Source: Cadophora sp. MPI-SDFR-AT-0126
Lineage: Eukaryota; Ascomycota; Leotiomycetes; Helotiales; Ploettnerulaceae
DNA: 64,000 bases
Direction of reading: 5' to 3'
Assembly (NCBI GenBank): GCA_020747065.1
Contig: JAGMVK010000005.1
Coordinates: 434,001-498,000 of the forward strand
The notes beneath the pieces are model-generated. The model worked only from the letters and a program-made list of their open reading frames with translations, had not been told where the DNA came from and ran no database searches. This document shows, one piece after another, positions 32,765 through 45,141 of this stretch (positions within the stretch are counted from its first letter, which is position 1; each line of letters begins with the position of its first letter). Made by a program: the position numbers and the translations under genes.

Positions 32765-34293
32765 ATGTCCCTACGAACAGCGTCAGTCAAGAATCACAGC
32801 TCAGATGATGAGGAGACTCAATCCAACTATGGGACTGGGGTTGTAGAGACCTATCAAGATCCGCTGGAGGAGAATGAAGTCTTCAAGAAAACCAGGGAGG
32901 GGGTCGACTTTCGCACTGTCGGGTGGCCAAGAGCTTCTGTTATTTTTCTCAAGGGCATGGAAACACACTATCTTCATGATGCATCCGTGTACTCACCAAG
33001 TCTCTAGTCATCTTTGCGACAGGAGTGCTCAGTATCCCTTCCGCAATGTACGGCTTGGGAGCCTTGGGCGGGGCACTCAGTGTCATCGGATGGGGAGCTT
33101 TGAATACGTACACAGCCGTGGTACAGGGTGACTTTCGGAATTCTCATCCCGGATGTCACTCCATCGCAGACATGGCAGCTGTACTTGGTGGGAACGTGTT
33201 GAAGGAGATCGTCGGTGCGCTGTTCCTTGTGGCATATGTCTTGTGTGCTGGTTCAGGAATCCTCGGAGTCTCGATCGGTCTCAATGCTCTCTCATCCCAT
33301 GCTGCATGTACCGTTTGGTGGTCCTTTATCGCGACAATCGTTGTAGCAGCTACAGCTTCCGTCAGAAAGTTCCATCAGATCGGGTGGCTCACCTGGGCGG
33401 GTTTCATCAGCATTTTCCTGGCCGTTTTTATCGTGGTTGTAGCAGTCACTACTCTCGATCGCCCTGCTGCTGCACCTCAGTCTGGCGATTTTGATCTTGG
33501 CTACCATGTCATCGGACACCCGACATTTATAGCTGGCATGACAGCTTCAGCAACCGTCTTTGTTTCCTCCGCAGGAACTTCCGCATTCCTACCTGTCATT
33601 TCTGAGATGAGAAAGCCCAAAGACTTCAAGAAGGCGCTGTTTACTTGCATGGCAATCGTTCAAAGCGCGTACCTGAGCTTTGCTCTTGTCGTTTACAAGT
33701 GGTGCGGACAGTGGGTGGCATCTCCATCGCTAGGATCTGCAGGTCCAACGATCAAAAAGGTCTCTTACGGCATTGGATTGATTGGATTGATCGTCTCAGC
33801 TACCCTCTATCTTCACGTCGCAGCGAAGTACCTTTTCGTTCGCATTCTGCGAAACTCTCCCCATCTTCAGCAAAATACAATGGTACATTGGGGAACTTGG
33901 CTTGCTTGCACTGTTGGCCTTTCATCAATCTCCTTCCTTCTAGCCGAGGCTATCCCAATCTTCAACTACCTCATCGCTCTGACGGGATCGGTCTGCTTCG
34001 CTCCCCTAGCGATTGCTCTGCCAGGGGCCCTCTGGCTATATGATCACGGCGCATACAGACGCGGGAGTATTGCTCAGAAGGCCATGTACTATGCGCATTG
34101 CATCCTGCCTCCGCTCGGAGCATTTCTATGTGTCGGTGGGACGTACGCGACAGTGCAGTTGATTATCGATGCTTATGATAATGGTTTGATTGGTAAGTCC
34201 TCTTTTTGAACTTCGTTCGTAAACGCCTACTGATTTCGACAAACAGGAAGCGCATTTTCTTGCGCCGATAACTCGAACTCCTCGGGTCACTAG
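32765..34293 (+). CDS. Amino-acid transporter, AAAP family
   Basis: Exons 32765-32954, 33008-34192 and 34247-34293 give 473 residues. A cytosolic N-terminus ends in DFRTVGWPRASVIFLK/VIFATGVLSIPSAMYGLGALGG, the signature start of fungal aromatic/neutral amino-acid permeases (Neurospora mtr-like, Aa_trans). About eleven hydrophobic helices follow, ending VQLIIDAYDNGLIG/SAFSCADNSNSSGH. Intron 1 (32955-33007) begins GC rather than GT and ends TCTAG; no GT donor restores the conserved junction. Intron 2 is canonical (GTAAGT). Substrate specificity cannot be read from sequence. It is convergent with a Zn2Cys6 regulator, which may or may not control it. Confidence 0.88.
32955..33007 (+). other. GC-AG intron
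   Basis: 53-bp intron with donor AAGG/GCATGG and acceptor CTCTAG. A CTCAC branch-like site lies about 15 bases before the end. It is required to join FLK to VIFATG in frame. Confidence 0.75.
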
Positions 34294-35228
34294 ATATGGC
34301 GGATCATAGATTAGTGATAGAAAGTGATGTACAGAATGCTATATGTTAGACGTTCTTTGCGTACTTCTTTGTCAGACTCTTAATTCGAACAAGTATATAA
34401 TTGTCATTACATCTGTTGAGGAACCTTCGACATACTTTTGTGGCTACTTGCCACCTGGGTCTTGCTCCCTTACCACAAAGGTCAACAGATTACTGCCATC
34501 GATTTCGCATATCAACAAAAGATTGTGTCTATCTAATAATGCTATTATTCCGCAAATTGACCGACCCTAGGTACGAGAAGGAAGTTGACCGGGACTTGAA
34601 CTGATCGAGAAGAGATGACAATCCAGTCGGTACCCACACGGGGAATCCTCAAGTCATGGATGTAAATGTTTATATTCAAGAGATCGTGTATGAATCCACC
34701 AAGAGAATCAAGAAGCATATTCGTGTGTCGAGATCAAACTTTCTCTCTCCCGATATTGAGAGTAAGCTGGCTGTTGAAGATGACGTTCAATATCACATTA
34801 TCAAAGTCTACATGAAAATTGTGGTGGCTTGCCATACAGCCCACATCATATCAAGGGCTGGAAATGCTACCGTCTAGAGTAGAAGCGTGTATCGATTAAT
34901 GATGCATCGAGAAATTTGCATACAGATTTTCCTTGTGATATTGCACAAATCAATTACTTTGCTTCGATATATGCTGAAAGACCTTTGCAGTGATCGTGTT
35001 ATATTTGAGTTGTGTGTAGTGTCCTGGCGTTATTTACATACTGAAATCCTGGCGGATTATACACAGCTATCTATGAACACAGCAAATACTGTACTGGAGG
35101 AAGGAATGGAGATTCCCTTTCCAAAGGCTGTCAGAGTCCTGGCTCCACGAAACCCCATACCCCAGCGCCACCCGCTTAATTACTTGTACACTTCATTCAA
35201 TCCTCATCCCAAGAACACCATGAGACTC
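34294..35228. other. Convergent intergenic spacer
   Basis: 0.9 kb between the transporter and the transcription factor 3' ends. The short plus-strand frames at 34656-34877 and 34887-35264 have no family signal. I see nothing else. Confidence 0.45.
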
Positions 35229-37854
35229 TCAGTACTGCAGAGACTGCCCACCAAGATCATTTGACTGTGTGACCGGAGGTGTGGGCCCTAGATTCCAATC
35301 CATGGAGGACCAGTCAATCTGATTTGGATCGACATTGAGAGGCGCCATTCCCGCCATACCCGTATTGACCCAGGGCTCTGGCGAAGTGTAGCTTTGCTGG
35401 CCACTCATTCCAAAGAACGCATTTGGATCAAAGGTCAGAGGCATCGGCATCGAGAAAGCGTTCATATCTAGGCTGTGAGTAGCTTCCTCTTGTTCGGTCT
35501 TGGTAACTTGCGACCTCTGCGACAAGACCTGTCGTATGTATGACACAACTCTTGGAGTCGCTACTGACTCGCCTATCTGCTCAGATGCTTCCTCTCTTGC
35601 AGCCCATGCCTGAAGAACAACCGGTGCGAGGATTTTGTAAAACATTGAAAAATGAGGAGTTCGAACAATGCGGTGGTGATGGGCTTCATAATTCGCGCTC
35701 AAAGCTTCCCAAGATCTTTCGGCTCGTGGGCTCAACGGTTGACGCTTCAAGTTCTGAACGATTTGAACGTAGGCAGGGAATGGATAGTGGAACTGGATCA
35801 TCCACCCAAAGCCTGCCGTCAAAGGAGAGGTGCTGATGACTGTATCGCACTCGAGCAATATGATGGCGTTCTCAAAGGCAGCGTCGCGTGCAGCATCTAC
35901 TTGGTCTCTAGGTATACTTGATGATCTTGAATAATGTTCCACGAGGCGGCACTTAGCCAGAAGTCCTCGCGCAGTCCACTGTACCAATGTCAATGATACT
36001 TTTACGGATTTGGAAGTTGTAGATGAACCCCGGTATCTTGGAAATGCTATAAGAAGATGTACGTACGATAGTCATAAAGTGGAGGGGGATTTCGGGGTCG
36101 CAATGCCTGAGATACTTGTCTTCGATCAGACTCTCCAAGCTGCCCATCTCACTACCTTCCACAAAATTATGAGGCTGATGTGCTTGCGCGAGGGGAAGCA
36201 GTGCTGGGTTGCTGAAGTCAAGGCTGTTCACAAGCTTAGTTCCCATTCCGTGGATTGTAGAATCACTTCTAGAACAGCTAGGAGAAATATTAAGACTCAC
36301 TGCCACTTTGTATGCCGAACATAATTGCCAATCTCACTCCGAACGACAGTAAATATTGCGTCGGAGAAGGTACCGTGAGCCTGCGGAGCTTCCTTCATTT
36401 GAACTCGCAGTTCTGAATCGCTTACATTGAGCACAACTCTGCAGTCCCAAATCGGACTTAGTGACGGAGATTTAGAATCGGCCATTTCACCAACACGAGA
36501 ATCGAAGAGTACAAGCGTCCACCCTTGATAGGCCATGTCAGCAGACAGTAAAGCTCCTCGAGAACAATTTCAAGATCGGAAATACGTTCAGCGGGGGAAA
36601 GTGTAGAGAAACATCCTTCACTTACAGAGTCTGCGGCGCAACTCAGCCTCGAGAGGGGTTGATTTAGCCAAGATCGCCTCTCTGTCGATACCCATTCGTT
36701 GAGCAATGCGCATAGCAACTCCAAGTAGAGATGAGAGTGACTCCATCACAGTACCTGGCCTGACCGCCATCTACAAACATCAGCATACAGGATAATACTT
36801 CTAGTTGAGTGACTTGCCAGGTAGAAGACTAGAGCAGTCAAACACTCCCGGTCGGCTGTTCTTAAAAACCCACAGTTCAGCAAAGCCTGTTGGCATCCGA
36901 ACTGGTATCTGATAGCGAGGTCTTCCTTCGAGGAACCAAGTGTGGATTGGCAAGTATTCTCGTCAATGCTCAAAACAGCCATGCAATAGATACCGAACAT
37001 GAGAGCCTCTAAGGAGGGTTCGATGTTAGAGATATTGCTTGCGGCCTCTATTATTCGTCCTTGTAGACTGGGAGTATGCGTTACTTTGAGCAGTGGATTG
37101 ACATTGTCAAGGTAAAGCTGCCAAAGTTTGAAGAGCTGAATAGGCTCCGGGTGCAGGCTAGAGATGTCTACGGAGCCCTTCCCTGAGCCAAAGAGGAGAT
37201 GATCATCGTTGAGAGCCATTTGGCTGATAGCTGTTCTAATGTGGATTTCGCGCACATCATCATCTGAAGAATTGCTATGATTGTCAGGATCTCGGAACTG
37301 TAAATATTGTCAGTAGGAGAGTGTTGTTGGTGGAAGGCAATAATGTACCTCTTGACTCATGGCGTGCAATATGTTTCTACACCCAGTTAGTCTCAATTGA
37401 AGTCAAGATTGAAATTTGGGCATCCGTACTTGGTCTCGGGCAATCTGTCAGAGCTGGTAGTCGTGGCCGGGGAGGGTCGGTCCATGACAGCAGCTCTTGG
37501 AACTTCGTCATCTGAATCATAACCGAGTCCATCCTCTATCTTGGGAGAATTCTTCTCATTGGAGTCCTTGTGAAGAGGCTCGAATCTCACGTTGTTTTGT
37601 CGTAGCAGATCCTCGTACTTGCGAAGACGATCTAACAGCTCTCGCTCTGGGAATCTGCGTTTTCGCTGACGTGTCACCTGAGTAGCTGGGATACACTGAG
37701 CTCTAGCTTTGACACAATTGGCACAAGGGTGTTTCCTGTCGCATTTGACCTTCCTCTGCTGGCAGAGAATACATGCAAGTACTCGCTGAGGTTTCGGAGG
37801 TTGAGGAGGCCGAGAAACTGGATCCGGCGATATCGATGGGTCTGGAGCTGACAT
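35229..37854 (-). CDS. Zn2Cys6 fungal-specific transcription factor
   Basis: Seven exons (37854-37430, 37376-37349, 37297-36818, 36770-36626, 36523-36301, 36223-36067, 35978-35229) give 735 residues. The finger is CX2CX6CX5CX2CX6C at residues 28-54 (ACILCQQRKVKCDRKHPCAN), followed by a basic linker and coiled coil. The middle-homology region contains RIAQRMGIDREA, the TPLEAELRRRLWWTLVLFD junction and EVHI-type helices. The start at 37854 (MSAPDPS) is preferred over 37911 by position relative to the finger. Exon 2 is only 28 nt. The intron 36771-36817 is GC-AG (GCAAGT donor), and every other intron is GT-AG. It is a nuclear DNA-binding regulator; targets are unknown. Confidence 0.88.
36771..36817 (-). 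other. GC-AG intron with consensus GCAAGT donor
   Basis: 47-bp intron in the Zn2Cys6 gene, donor CTG/GCAAGT and acceptor TTTGTAG. Removing it joins ALVFYL to MAVRPGT in the conserved regulatory domain. Confidence 0.8.
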
Positions 37855-38447
37855 GACAAGGTTCGCGAAGCTTGTTTCGACCACGGCCACTAGAAGTTGC
37901 GGTGCCCTCAACTGTATGGAATGAAGTCAGGAAGCGTTTTGCAGATTTAGACTTTAAGATTGTTGTCCAGACTTGTTCATGCAGGCAGCAACCTCATGAT
38001 GTCGTGTCGATATATTTAGGGCACAGCGGGCTGTCAGTCGGGGTCATGAATCGCCGACACATCATGTGATCTCAACCAACGACAGTCTCCCATTAAGCGT
38101 CCCGGAATGCGTTTGATGATATTCACACCACGATAACCAAATACTCCCTATTGTTTCTCTCGTCAGATTTCGAGAAAACCAGCAGTTGCGTGCTTCCATA
38201 TTCCAGCATGTTTGACCACACCATTTCTCTCCTATCCTTCCTGTCTCCTGACTCCCACCTAATCTCTCCGCTATTGAGCCAAACGTCAAGCTCGATCTCA
38301 TTCTGCTCAACAGCTCTACAATACTCAAACATATCACTCATTCCTATTATCTTCTTCATCCACAACGCCGCCATCAGCTAGACCTACCACTTCCACATCT
38401 GCTAGACCCTCTCCTCTTTCCTTCTCCGTCACATCCATCATCTCTAT
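37855..38447. other. Promoter region of the Zn2Cys6 gene
   Basis: 0.6 kb between two minus-strand genes. Frames seen here on both strands are short and shadow each other. Confidence 0.4.
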
Positions 38448-40736
38448 CTATCTGATATGAAAGAGCATGTACTCTCCCAAGTCACCTTCATTACTTTCCA
38501 TCCCCTCACCGAACATTATCTCCGGCATAAAACATTCGCCTACCAATGTAAAGAACCCCGGCTCCGCATCGACTGGCCGTAAGATATACGGAACCTGTCC
38601 GCCAGATAAAACGCACACGCTGTCCAGAGGCTGCGTACCACTCGGAGCCAGGCCCACTCGTCCTCCCTGTGTACCGAAAAACCGCCTTCCTTCACAGGCG
38701 CGCATCGCCTGCTTGCCAAAAGCAACTCCATTGCCTGCCGCTGCTTTCGGCGCAAGCTCCTCAATCGCTTCAGCTAGCCATTCTCCCCCTCCCACGCGAG
38801 TCGGATCAGCAAGTTCCTGCCGGCACAGAAGCGTGAGAAGAGCGGCATAATCATTAACATGCTCCGTTTCCGACGTCTCCTCGATGCCATTACCCATCGG
38901 ATCGTGACCGAACCCCCGCCTTCCAGCCGTGAGGATCATCGACTCCTTCCTCATCTCCTCCTCCTCCAAAGGTAAGCACTGCGCTATCTCGCTCAGCTTC
39001 CAGATCCATCGGTAATCAGGTGATGGCTCCTGGTCTACGGTTGTAGGAGTCGTCATATCTGCTTCGGAGAGAATGCCACTGACTTTATCCACTATGAAGA
39101 GTTCGCGGCCGCGAAGGTCGAGCGTCACAGAGCCCGCACTCTCTCGCACAGCGTAGTCGACCAGTTTCATCTTGCCATTTGCGCGGAAGCCAGTCTGAGG
39201 CGTGTCTTGGTATTGCCAAATCTGGTAGCGCGGTCTCTCTCTATTCCATCTCGGGACCCAGGATGGACAGTTTGGCGCGAGTGCGCTGGACGCAGTGTGG
39301 TGTACATGAGAGAGGATGGCGAGGCTCGTCGTTGTATCGATATAGTAGAATGCCAAGTCTGTATACACCCTCACCGCCCAGTTTTCCCACCGCTTGAGTT
39401 TCTCCTCAAGGGGAAGATTGTACGGAGTCAGATCTGCGTAGCGTGGCCTCAAAGCTGAATGGACCTCGCTTATCTCCTTACCTGCGGTCTCCTTCGCGAT
39501 GCCGAGATATCCAAAGATCTTGTCGCTGGCATCCGTGGCTCTAGTGTGGCCGCTGCCGGTAGCTAGGAGCTCCAGCAGAGGCGGCGTCGACTTTGCAGAA
39601 AGATAACTCAGTTGGTAGAACCACGTCGTCTTCGCCGCATGGACGCCCGCGAGTTCATCGCCTTTGTAAAACGCATCGGGGACATGCTCCAAGAGCGCGG
39701 CAACCCACGCCGCGTCCGCCCAAGTGACTGTATGTTTTCCGCAGTAAATTGTGGCGCTGCCAGAGAGCACCACTTCTTGGAACGTCCAGCAGCGGAAAAA
39801 CCACTCTCGATTGAAGAATCCTACTATCGCGTTGCGCCCTTCGCTCCCTGCACTAGGAAGCATAGAGTAGTCTTGCACACTGCGTAGATAATAACTCATT
39901 AGCATGGCGTCATTGAATCCGTCGGCCGCAGCTTTGAGGCGATCGCGTATGGCTCCAGGAGGCGTGTCTTTGTATATCCCAAACCTGATACTTTCCACAG
40001 ACGGTTTCTGAAGGCACGCAGCCTCGATCCCTGATATTGCTGTTTGTGTACTCTCGCTAGCACGCCCGATCCAGATCGGCACCGAGTACGCGCGCGTATA
40101 TATCTTCGTCATGAGGAGTATCTGAGGCGCTTTCTCATACGGCGTTTCTTCCTGCTGGTTGATGCACAGCTGATCGATCCATAACCACCTCGAGCTCTGC
40201 GGCTGCCTGAGGGCGCGCAAGATGTGGTCTAGGGATGCAGTCACGAACTTACGGCGGCCTTGCAGGGAAATAGAATGGTTCGCTGTATCGTCGCCCCAGC
40301 AATATGAGAGCGCCTCGAATGGAGGCGCGGGTCTGTATCTCAGAACCGGAGAGTCTGAGCCATAATCATCTTCGCGGAATCTGAAAACCTCGATCTGACA
40401 CCGTAGTTCAGATCCGGGATGGCCTTTTTCGAGCTCGATTAAACGCATCGTATGGCTTGGAAACTCAAGACGCTCGTACTCGAACAGCTCCATGACTTCT
40501 GTATCTTGCTGCGCAGTCACGGATCGGTGCTGCTCGGGCTGGGGCTCATTCTTCTTGAGGGAGCTTACATTTGCGTGCGCCATGGCGCCAGTTGAGTTTA
40601 TGGTCTCGTCACAATTCTCAGCAAGTTCAATGATAGGATTCTGTTGATATGAATCTTTTGACGACAGTGACGAGACCAGATGATCATCACGAAGGCAGCG
40701 ATTACAACAGCCAATGAGACGCAGACCCCAGTCCAA
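38448..40736 (-). CDS. HET-domain protein, 762 residues
   Basis: Intronless. The HET domain spans about 140-330 with the three classic blocks: FEALSYCWGDD; WLWIDQLCINQQ followed by MTKIYTRAYSVPIWIG; and REWFFRCWTFQEVVL. The C-terminal end (GGQVPYILRPVDAE..FTLVGECFMPEIMFGE) is the standard tail of stand-alone HET proteins. There is no NACHT, ankyrin or WD40 part. The 90-100 residues before the domain are unusual; an internal ATG at 40586 (MAHANVSS) is an alternative start. HET proteins execute or regulate the incompatibility cell-death reaction; the partner is not evident. Confidence 0.88.
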   Translation of the reverse strand: MDWGLRLIGCCNRCLRDDHLVSSLSSKDSYQQNPIIELAENCDETINSTGAMAHANVSSLKKNEPQPEQHRSVTAQQDTEVMELFEYERLEFPSHTMRLIELEKGHPGSELRCQIEVFRFREDDYGSDSPVLRYRPAPPFEALSYCWGDDTANHSISLQGRRKFVTASLDHILRALRQPQSSRWLWIDQLCINQQEETPYEKAPQILLMTKIYTRAYSVPIWIGRASESTQTAISGIEAACLQKPSVESIRFGIYKDTPPGAIRDRLKAAADGFNDAMLMSYYLRSVQDYSMLPSAGSEGRNAIVGFFNREWFFRCWTFQEVVLSGSATIYCGKHTVTWADAAWVAALLEHVPDAFYKGDELAGVHAAKTTWFYQLSYLSAKSTPPLLELLATGSGHTRATDASDKIFGYLGIAKETAGKEISEVHSALRPRYADLTPYNLPLEEKLKRWENWAVRVYTDLAFYYIDTTTSLAILSHVHHTASSALAPNCPSWVPRWNRERPRYQIWQYQDTPQTGFRANGKMKLVDYAVRESAGSVTLDLRGRELFIVDKVSGILSEADMTTPTTVDQEPSPDYRWIWKLSEIAQCLPLEEEEMRKESMILTAGRRGFGHDPMGNGIEETSETEHVNDYAALLTLLCRQELADPTRVGGGEWLAEAIEELAPKAAAGNGVAFGKQAMRACEGRRFFGTQGGRVGLAPSGTQPLDSVCVLSGGQVPYILRPVDAEPGFFTLVGECFMPEIMFGEGMESNEGDLGEYMLFHIR

Positions 40737-41355
40737 TTTGTCGCCCCGTGTAGACGCCTAATTGGCCCTGTGACATTGGTCGTTGGCTAAGACCTCCACA
40801 ATTCCCAGTATCATGCATGTCACTCCAGAGCATTGCGTTAAGTGGACGCTCGTACACGACGAAGCCGAGGAGCTGAAAGAGCCGTAGCCGTAGCAGTAAC
40901 CTTGACAGGTCGTTTACCGCTTCTGCTGAAAGTTACCTGTTTCACTGAGACATTCCCACACGAGCAAGGAGAGTAGCCTGCAGGTGTCTACCAAACAAAA
41001 AGAAGGGCAGAACCCAATCTGAAGAATAAAAGTGTAATAATGAGTCTTATAGGAACACCGAAATCACCCATGTCTTTCTCTCATGTGTACCTATTCCGTT
41101 TTGACTCCGTGAATTTCGGTAGTACTTCACTGCTTCGTAAATGAATCAAGCGCAGTGGCATAATCTATGGTCTTCTTGTTCATACACAATCATAACCAAA
41201 CATCGCGGTAGTAATATATAGAAAAGTGGGCCACAAAGAACGTAATACACTGATGGAATTCTATCTCGGAGTATTCAAAAGGCTCTTGACAATAAACAAC
41301 GCTAAATCGCAGGGAAAAAAAAGACCACAGAAAATACTATACGTCATTATTATGA
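40737..41355. other. Intergenic spacer
   Basis: 0.6 kb: promoter of the HET gene at 38.4-40.7 kb on one side, 3' flank of the receptor gene on the other. Nothing else seen. Confidence 0.4.
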
Positions 41356-42940
41356 TCACCTAGACGGCGCACCACCTCTACCCATACTGTAACCTGCCGG
41401 CAGCTCTTTCAGCTGCACCAAGCTACTCTCATCCTCCAAATCGACATTATAACTCTGCGAATACATGATCGACTTGCTGTCCTTGGACGGCGGAGCCAGA
41501 TCCTTGCCTCTCCCAATCGATACGTTAGCACCCATACCGATGCCGCTGCGGCTACCCTCAGCGTGATAACCAGCAGACTTGTTGCGCGTGCTGCCCATGA
41601 CTTTCGGGAAGAGGCGCACAAGGAGCACCCGCAGGCTAGGCATACAGGCACAGATGATGCCGACATTGATCTCAACTAGGGACCAGATAGTGACGGGTAG
41701 ATTGTCCCAGGTGACGTTGAAAGATTTTGCGAAATGGAGGAGAGATTGAAGGCGCAGGATGCTGACAACTGTTATGCTAGTGCTTGGTTAGTACATGCAT
41801 ACAAAATCAAACAATGATGTCGAGTATGAAGTCATATATACATGTATATATGGGTGGGGGTACGCTTGGATAGCGATGTGTTAGGCTCTTCCTCGGTACT
41901 TACAAGGTTCCGACAACAAACATCAAGCCAACCCCAAGCTTCTTCTTCCAGTGCAGTTGCAGATGTAGGAGTTGCGAGATAGCGAGCCCAAGCATCCAGA
42001 AGTCGAGGATGATGCTTATTACTGCGTTGCTCCAACCAAGACCGTTGACGTTTATACACTTTCCCCTGTGTAGCCCGTCCCATTGGCCCCAGTAGTAAGA
42101 GATAGGATTGCACTGGAAAATGCCGACGATGATAAACACGACGCCAAACAAGATGTCGAAGACGACTGTTGCCCAGAGGATTCTTCGAAATGACGGCGCG
42201 GGAAAAATGCGCAGGTAGAAGAAGAGGATTGAGAGTTTTAGGAGGAAAAGTTGCAGAAAGTACAAAATTTCCATGACATAAAAGGCGCGCAGGTAATTCG
42301 TGATATCATTTGGTCTCAGGGTCCAGATGTCTTTTCCCAGTCCGTTGGAAGTAAGGCCATGGACCACCAGAACCGAGCTTGGTATTCCTGCTATGAATGT
42401 TGCAAATATCGAGTAGTCATCGAGTCCGAAATCCATCCGCGTCGTAACTTTGGAAATAACTCGCAGGACAATCGCGACGCCCGAGAGAGCAGCGAAGCTG
42501 TTGGAGATGTTGTTGAAGTATGCTCTCTTGTCCCGGATCGGCGCTCCACAGAGAGTCTCAGTGATATTCTTCGTCGCTGTCGAGGGGAGTAGGGTTAGCA
42601 ATTGAAATCACTTATCGAAAATGTCTATGAGAACTTACAGAGTGCTTCTGGGACTGTGCAATTTGCTGAAACGCACAGCGTTACTGCCTTTTGCAATGGG
42701 GCATTCGTGCAGGTACAAGTCACATTGGTTGCTGAACACGGCGATTCGACGACCGCAGCTTGTAGACAGACCAGCTGTTAAACTATCAGCTTTCAACGTC
42801 CGAATTATACCGTCCCAGGGTACGCAAGCACTTACAGCGCAAGGAGGAAGTTCACGAATGGCAGCGAAGAGGGCGTCCTGAGCCTGCGCTGCTCCCATAC
42901 AGCCCTGGAGCAAGAGGAGTATTCCCAGAAAGTTCTTCAT
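41356..42940 (-). CDS. CFEM-domain PTH11-like G-protein-coupled receptor
   Basis: Four exons (42940-42836, 42774-42639, 42576-41904, 41776-41356) give 444 residues. A signal peptide (MKNFLGILLLLQGCMGAAQA) leads to a CFEM domain with exactly eight cysteines (34, 38, 48, 55, 57, 69, 74, 90). Seven hydrophobic helices follow, with the family features DFGLDDYSIF after TM1-2, an LFLLKLSILFFYLRIF helix, a QCNPISYYWGQWD loop and MLGLAISQLLHLQL. This is the CFEM-containing rhodopsin-like class typified by Magnaporthe PTH11, plasma-membrane receptors linked to surface and host sensing. The C-tail is Ser/Gly-rich. The ligand is unknown. Confidence 0.9.
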
Positions 42941-45141
42941 GGTCGTGATCGACTCTGTACGAAAGCAAGCAGATTCGTTCGCGCAAAAATGAACAATCTT
43001 TCACCCTCGGATAGTTTCCTACATGATATATCAAGCCGTTGAACGCCACCATCTCCTTCCCACGGGAACCGAAACGCACAGACAGACCATCTCAGATGAT
43101 GTGTGACACAATTGCTAGGATCGGGTAGGGAACTGGAGGGCGATGTTGTTTGTAGTGTGTTTCCCGTCCATGGTTGAGACTTCCACGTGCAGTAGCGCAG
43201 CCCGAAGGAACAGTGGCGTTCGTCGGCGTTGTATAGGCGAGCGGTTCAACCGGGAACCTATTAACCCTAAATTCTTACTGTAATCCAGCCTGACTCGTGA
43301 AGCGATGCTGTAATCTGAGAGAATGCCCAATGGAAATCGAGATCCTGTTGTTAATTGCACCTTCAGCCAAGTTGAAACGCATGCAGATCTGGGGTCCGAG
43401 CATCAATCTAGAACGCACAGGTTTGATCAGACGACACAGAAGTCAATAGTCAATAGTGAAATTATACAAACTCCTGGTCTTCGTTGTTGTCCGCACACCA
43501 GTATTGAGCCCTTCATAGGGCAACGACAATCTCGCAAAAACCTACTTGAAAATAGCGAAGTAACGGCAACGCTCCTACTAAATAGAATGAAACCTTTTTG
43601 GATGAATTTTACTCAAGAATTGATATCACAACTATTTACTTAGGAAGGTGGGGATGCTACGTTGATCTAGTACTTTTCGCAACAGCATTGTTATTTTTTG
43701 ATAACATGGTTGTGAGCGGGCAGAATGGCTTTCGGAATTAGTCCGAACATATACCGACGAAAAACAATGTCATATCAATACTAGTGGCGAACTACACAGG
43801 CCGCTTTGACCCTCATTCCAACCTGGCAAAGGGAAAAGATCAGCATAAACAACCCACCCCCTTTTGACAAAACCAACAACACTCTCACACAGCATTGCTA
43901 ACATCTCGGCACTTCTCTTTTGCTCAACTTACTCCTACTTGTATCTGGTCTATAGCGACTGGTGGAGTTCATTCGCCACTAGATGGATATCTGGAAGTCT
44001 TAGTGGGCTGGAATAAGGAATTTAACCGAGCTCAGCCAACCTGTCCTGTCCTCCGTGCTGTTGGGCCTGGAAAATATACGATATCAATACGACCAAGAAT
44101 CTCAAGTCATCGGCCCAAGCAGGACTGTACCAGATCCGATCTGATTGACTGATTGAGGCTTCGGAAGTCTTTTCCTTCAATGAAGCTGCCGGCAGACGCC
44201 GACCCTCCCTGCCTCCTTCTGAATGACGGCAGTTCGCCGCTGCATTAGCGCCGGATCTTGCCTACCCCTTTTAAGTTCGCTTCGCAGCCAGGAGTCCAAA
44301 CATGACAGGACTGGGATCCAACGTGGCAGCTTCAACGATAGTGATTTGAATAAGCCTAAACTTTAATTCTTCACGAGCAGATTTCTGTCGACTTACCTTC
44401 GTACGTATGCTGTACTACTGGAGAACCACGTGGGGATCCAAAAGCGAGCTGTGTGCTGACGACTTGGCAGTCTCTTCCTTCCGTCTACTGCATGAAGCGA
44501 GGCCCTTGATGACAACAGGCGACCACTTCCCCCATTATGGATTGATACCCTCCACCAGGGGTTGTGAGGGGTCGGCAGGCTCTTCAGGGGGTGGCGTTCG
44601 AAGGCCCGCAACTGCAAGCTCGCAGAACAAGATCCTCGTTGCTGCTACAAGTCGGATCCCGGGGCAAAAGTGCAGAGAAGGGCTTCGGAGCAGCGTCGTT
44701 GCCCTTGCCCCAAGTTCGACTCGACTGAGCTTCCAAGTATAGCTAGTTTCCCCCGCGTTCACACTCCCCTGTGGCAGCTAGGAGAATTTTTTAGGAGATT
44801 TCTCCTCCTTCTGCTCTGTGGTGGCTGCGGTTTGAATACTCAGGAACCCCACCTGCCACCACCGCCACCAAACAAATGTCGTGGCGTGCAGTTCCTGATT
44901 TGCTCTCGTGGACTTTCTGTAGGATTCCTCGGCTATCTCCTCCTTTCACTGCTTTCAAGGTTGTCCGTTTAATTTGCATCTCCGGTGGATCAAGGAGACG
45001 GCGCCGGAGATGAAAATCTAGTTCGAACTATTGACTGGAAACGAGGTTTATGCTTCTCCTCAGTTGGGGAAGAATAAGTAGCCGTCTCTCTTTCGCTTTG
45101 CTTCTCCCTTACCAAGCTGTTCATTCGATCAAGCCACTGCC
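42941..45141. other. Long divergent intergenic region
   Basis: 2.2 kb between the receptor (-) and the oxidase (+). I find only short motif-free frames (for example 43323-43643, 44407-44742). The last 60 bp before 45142 are a CT-rich leader. Confidence 0.45.

Noticed and set aside
43323..44742. Short frames in the 2.2-kb spacer before the oxidase
   Set aside because: They overlap on both strands, lack motifs and splice signals, and several have no ATG.
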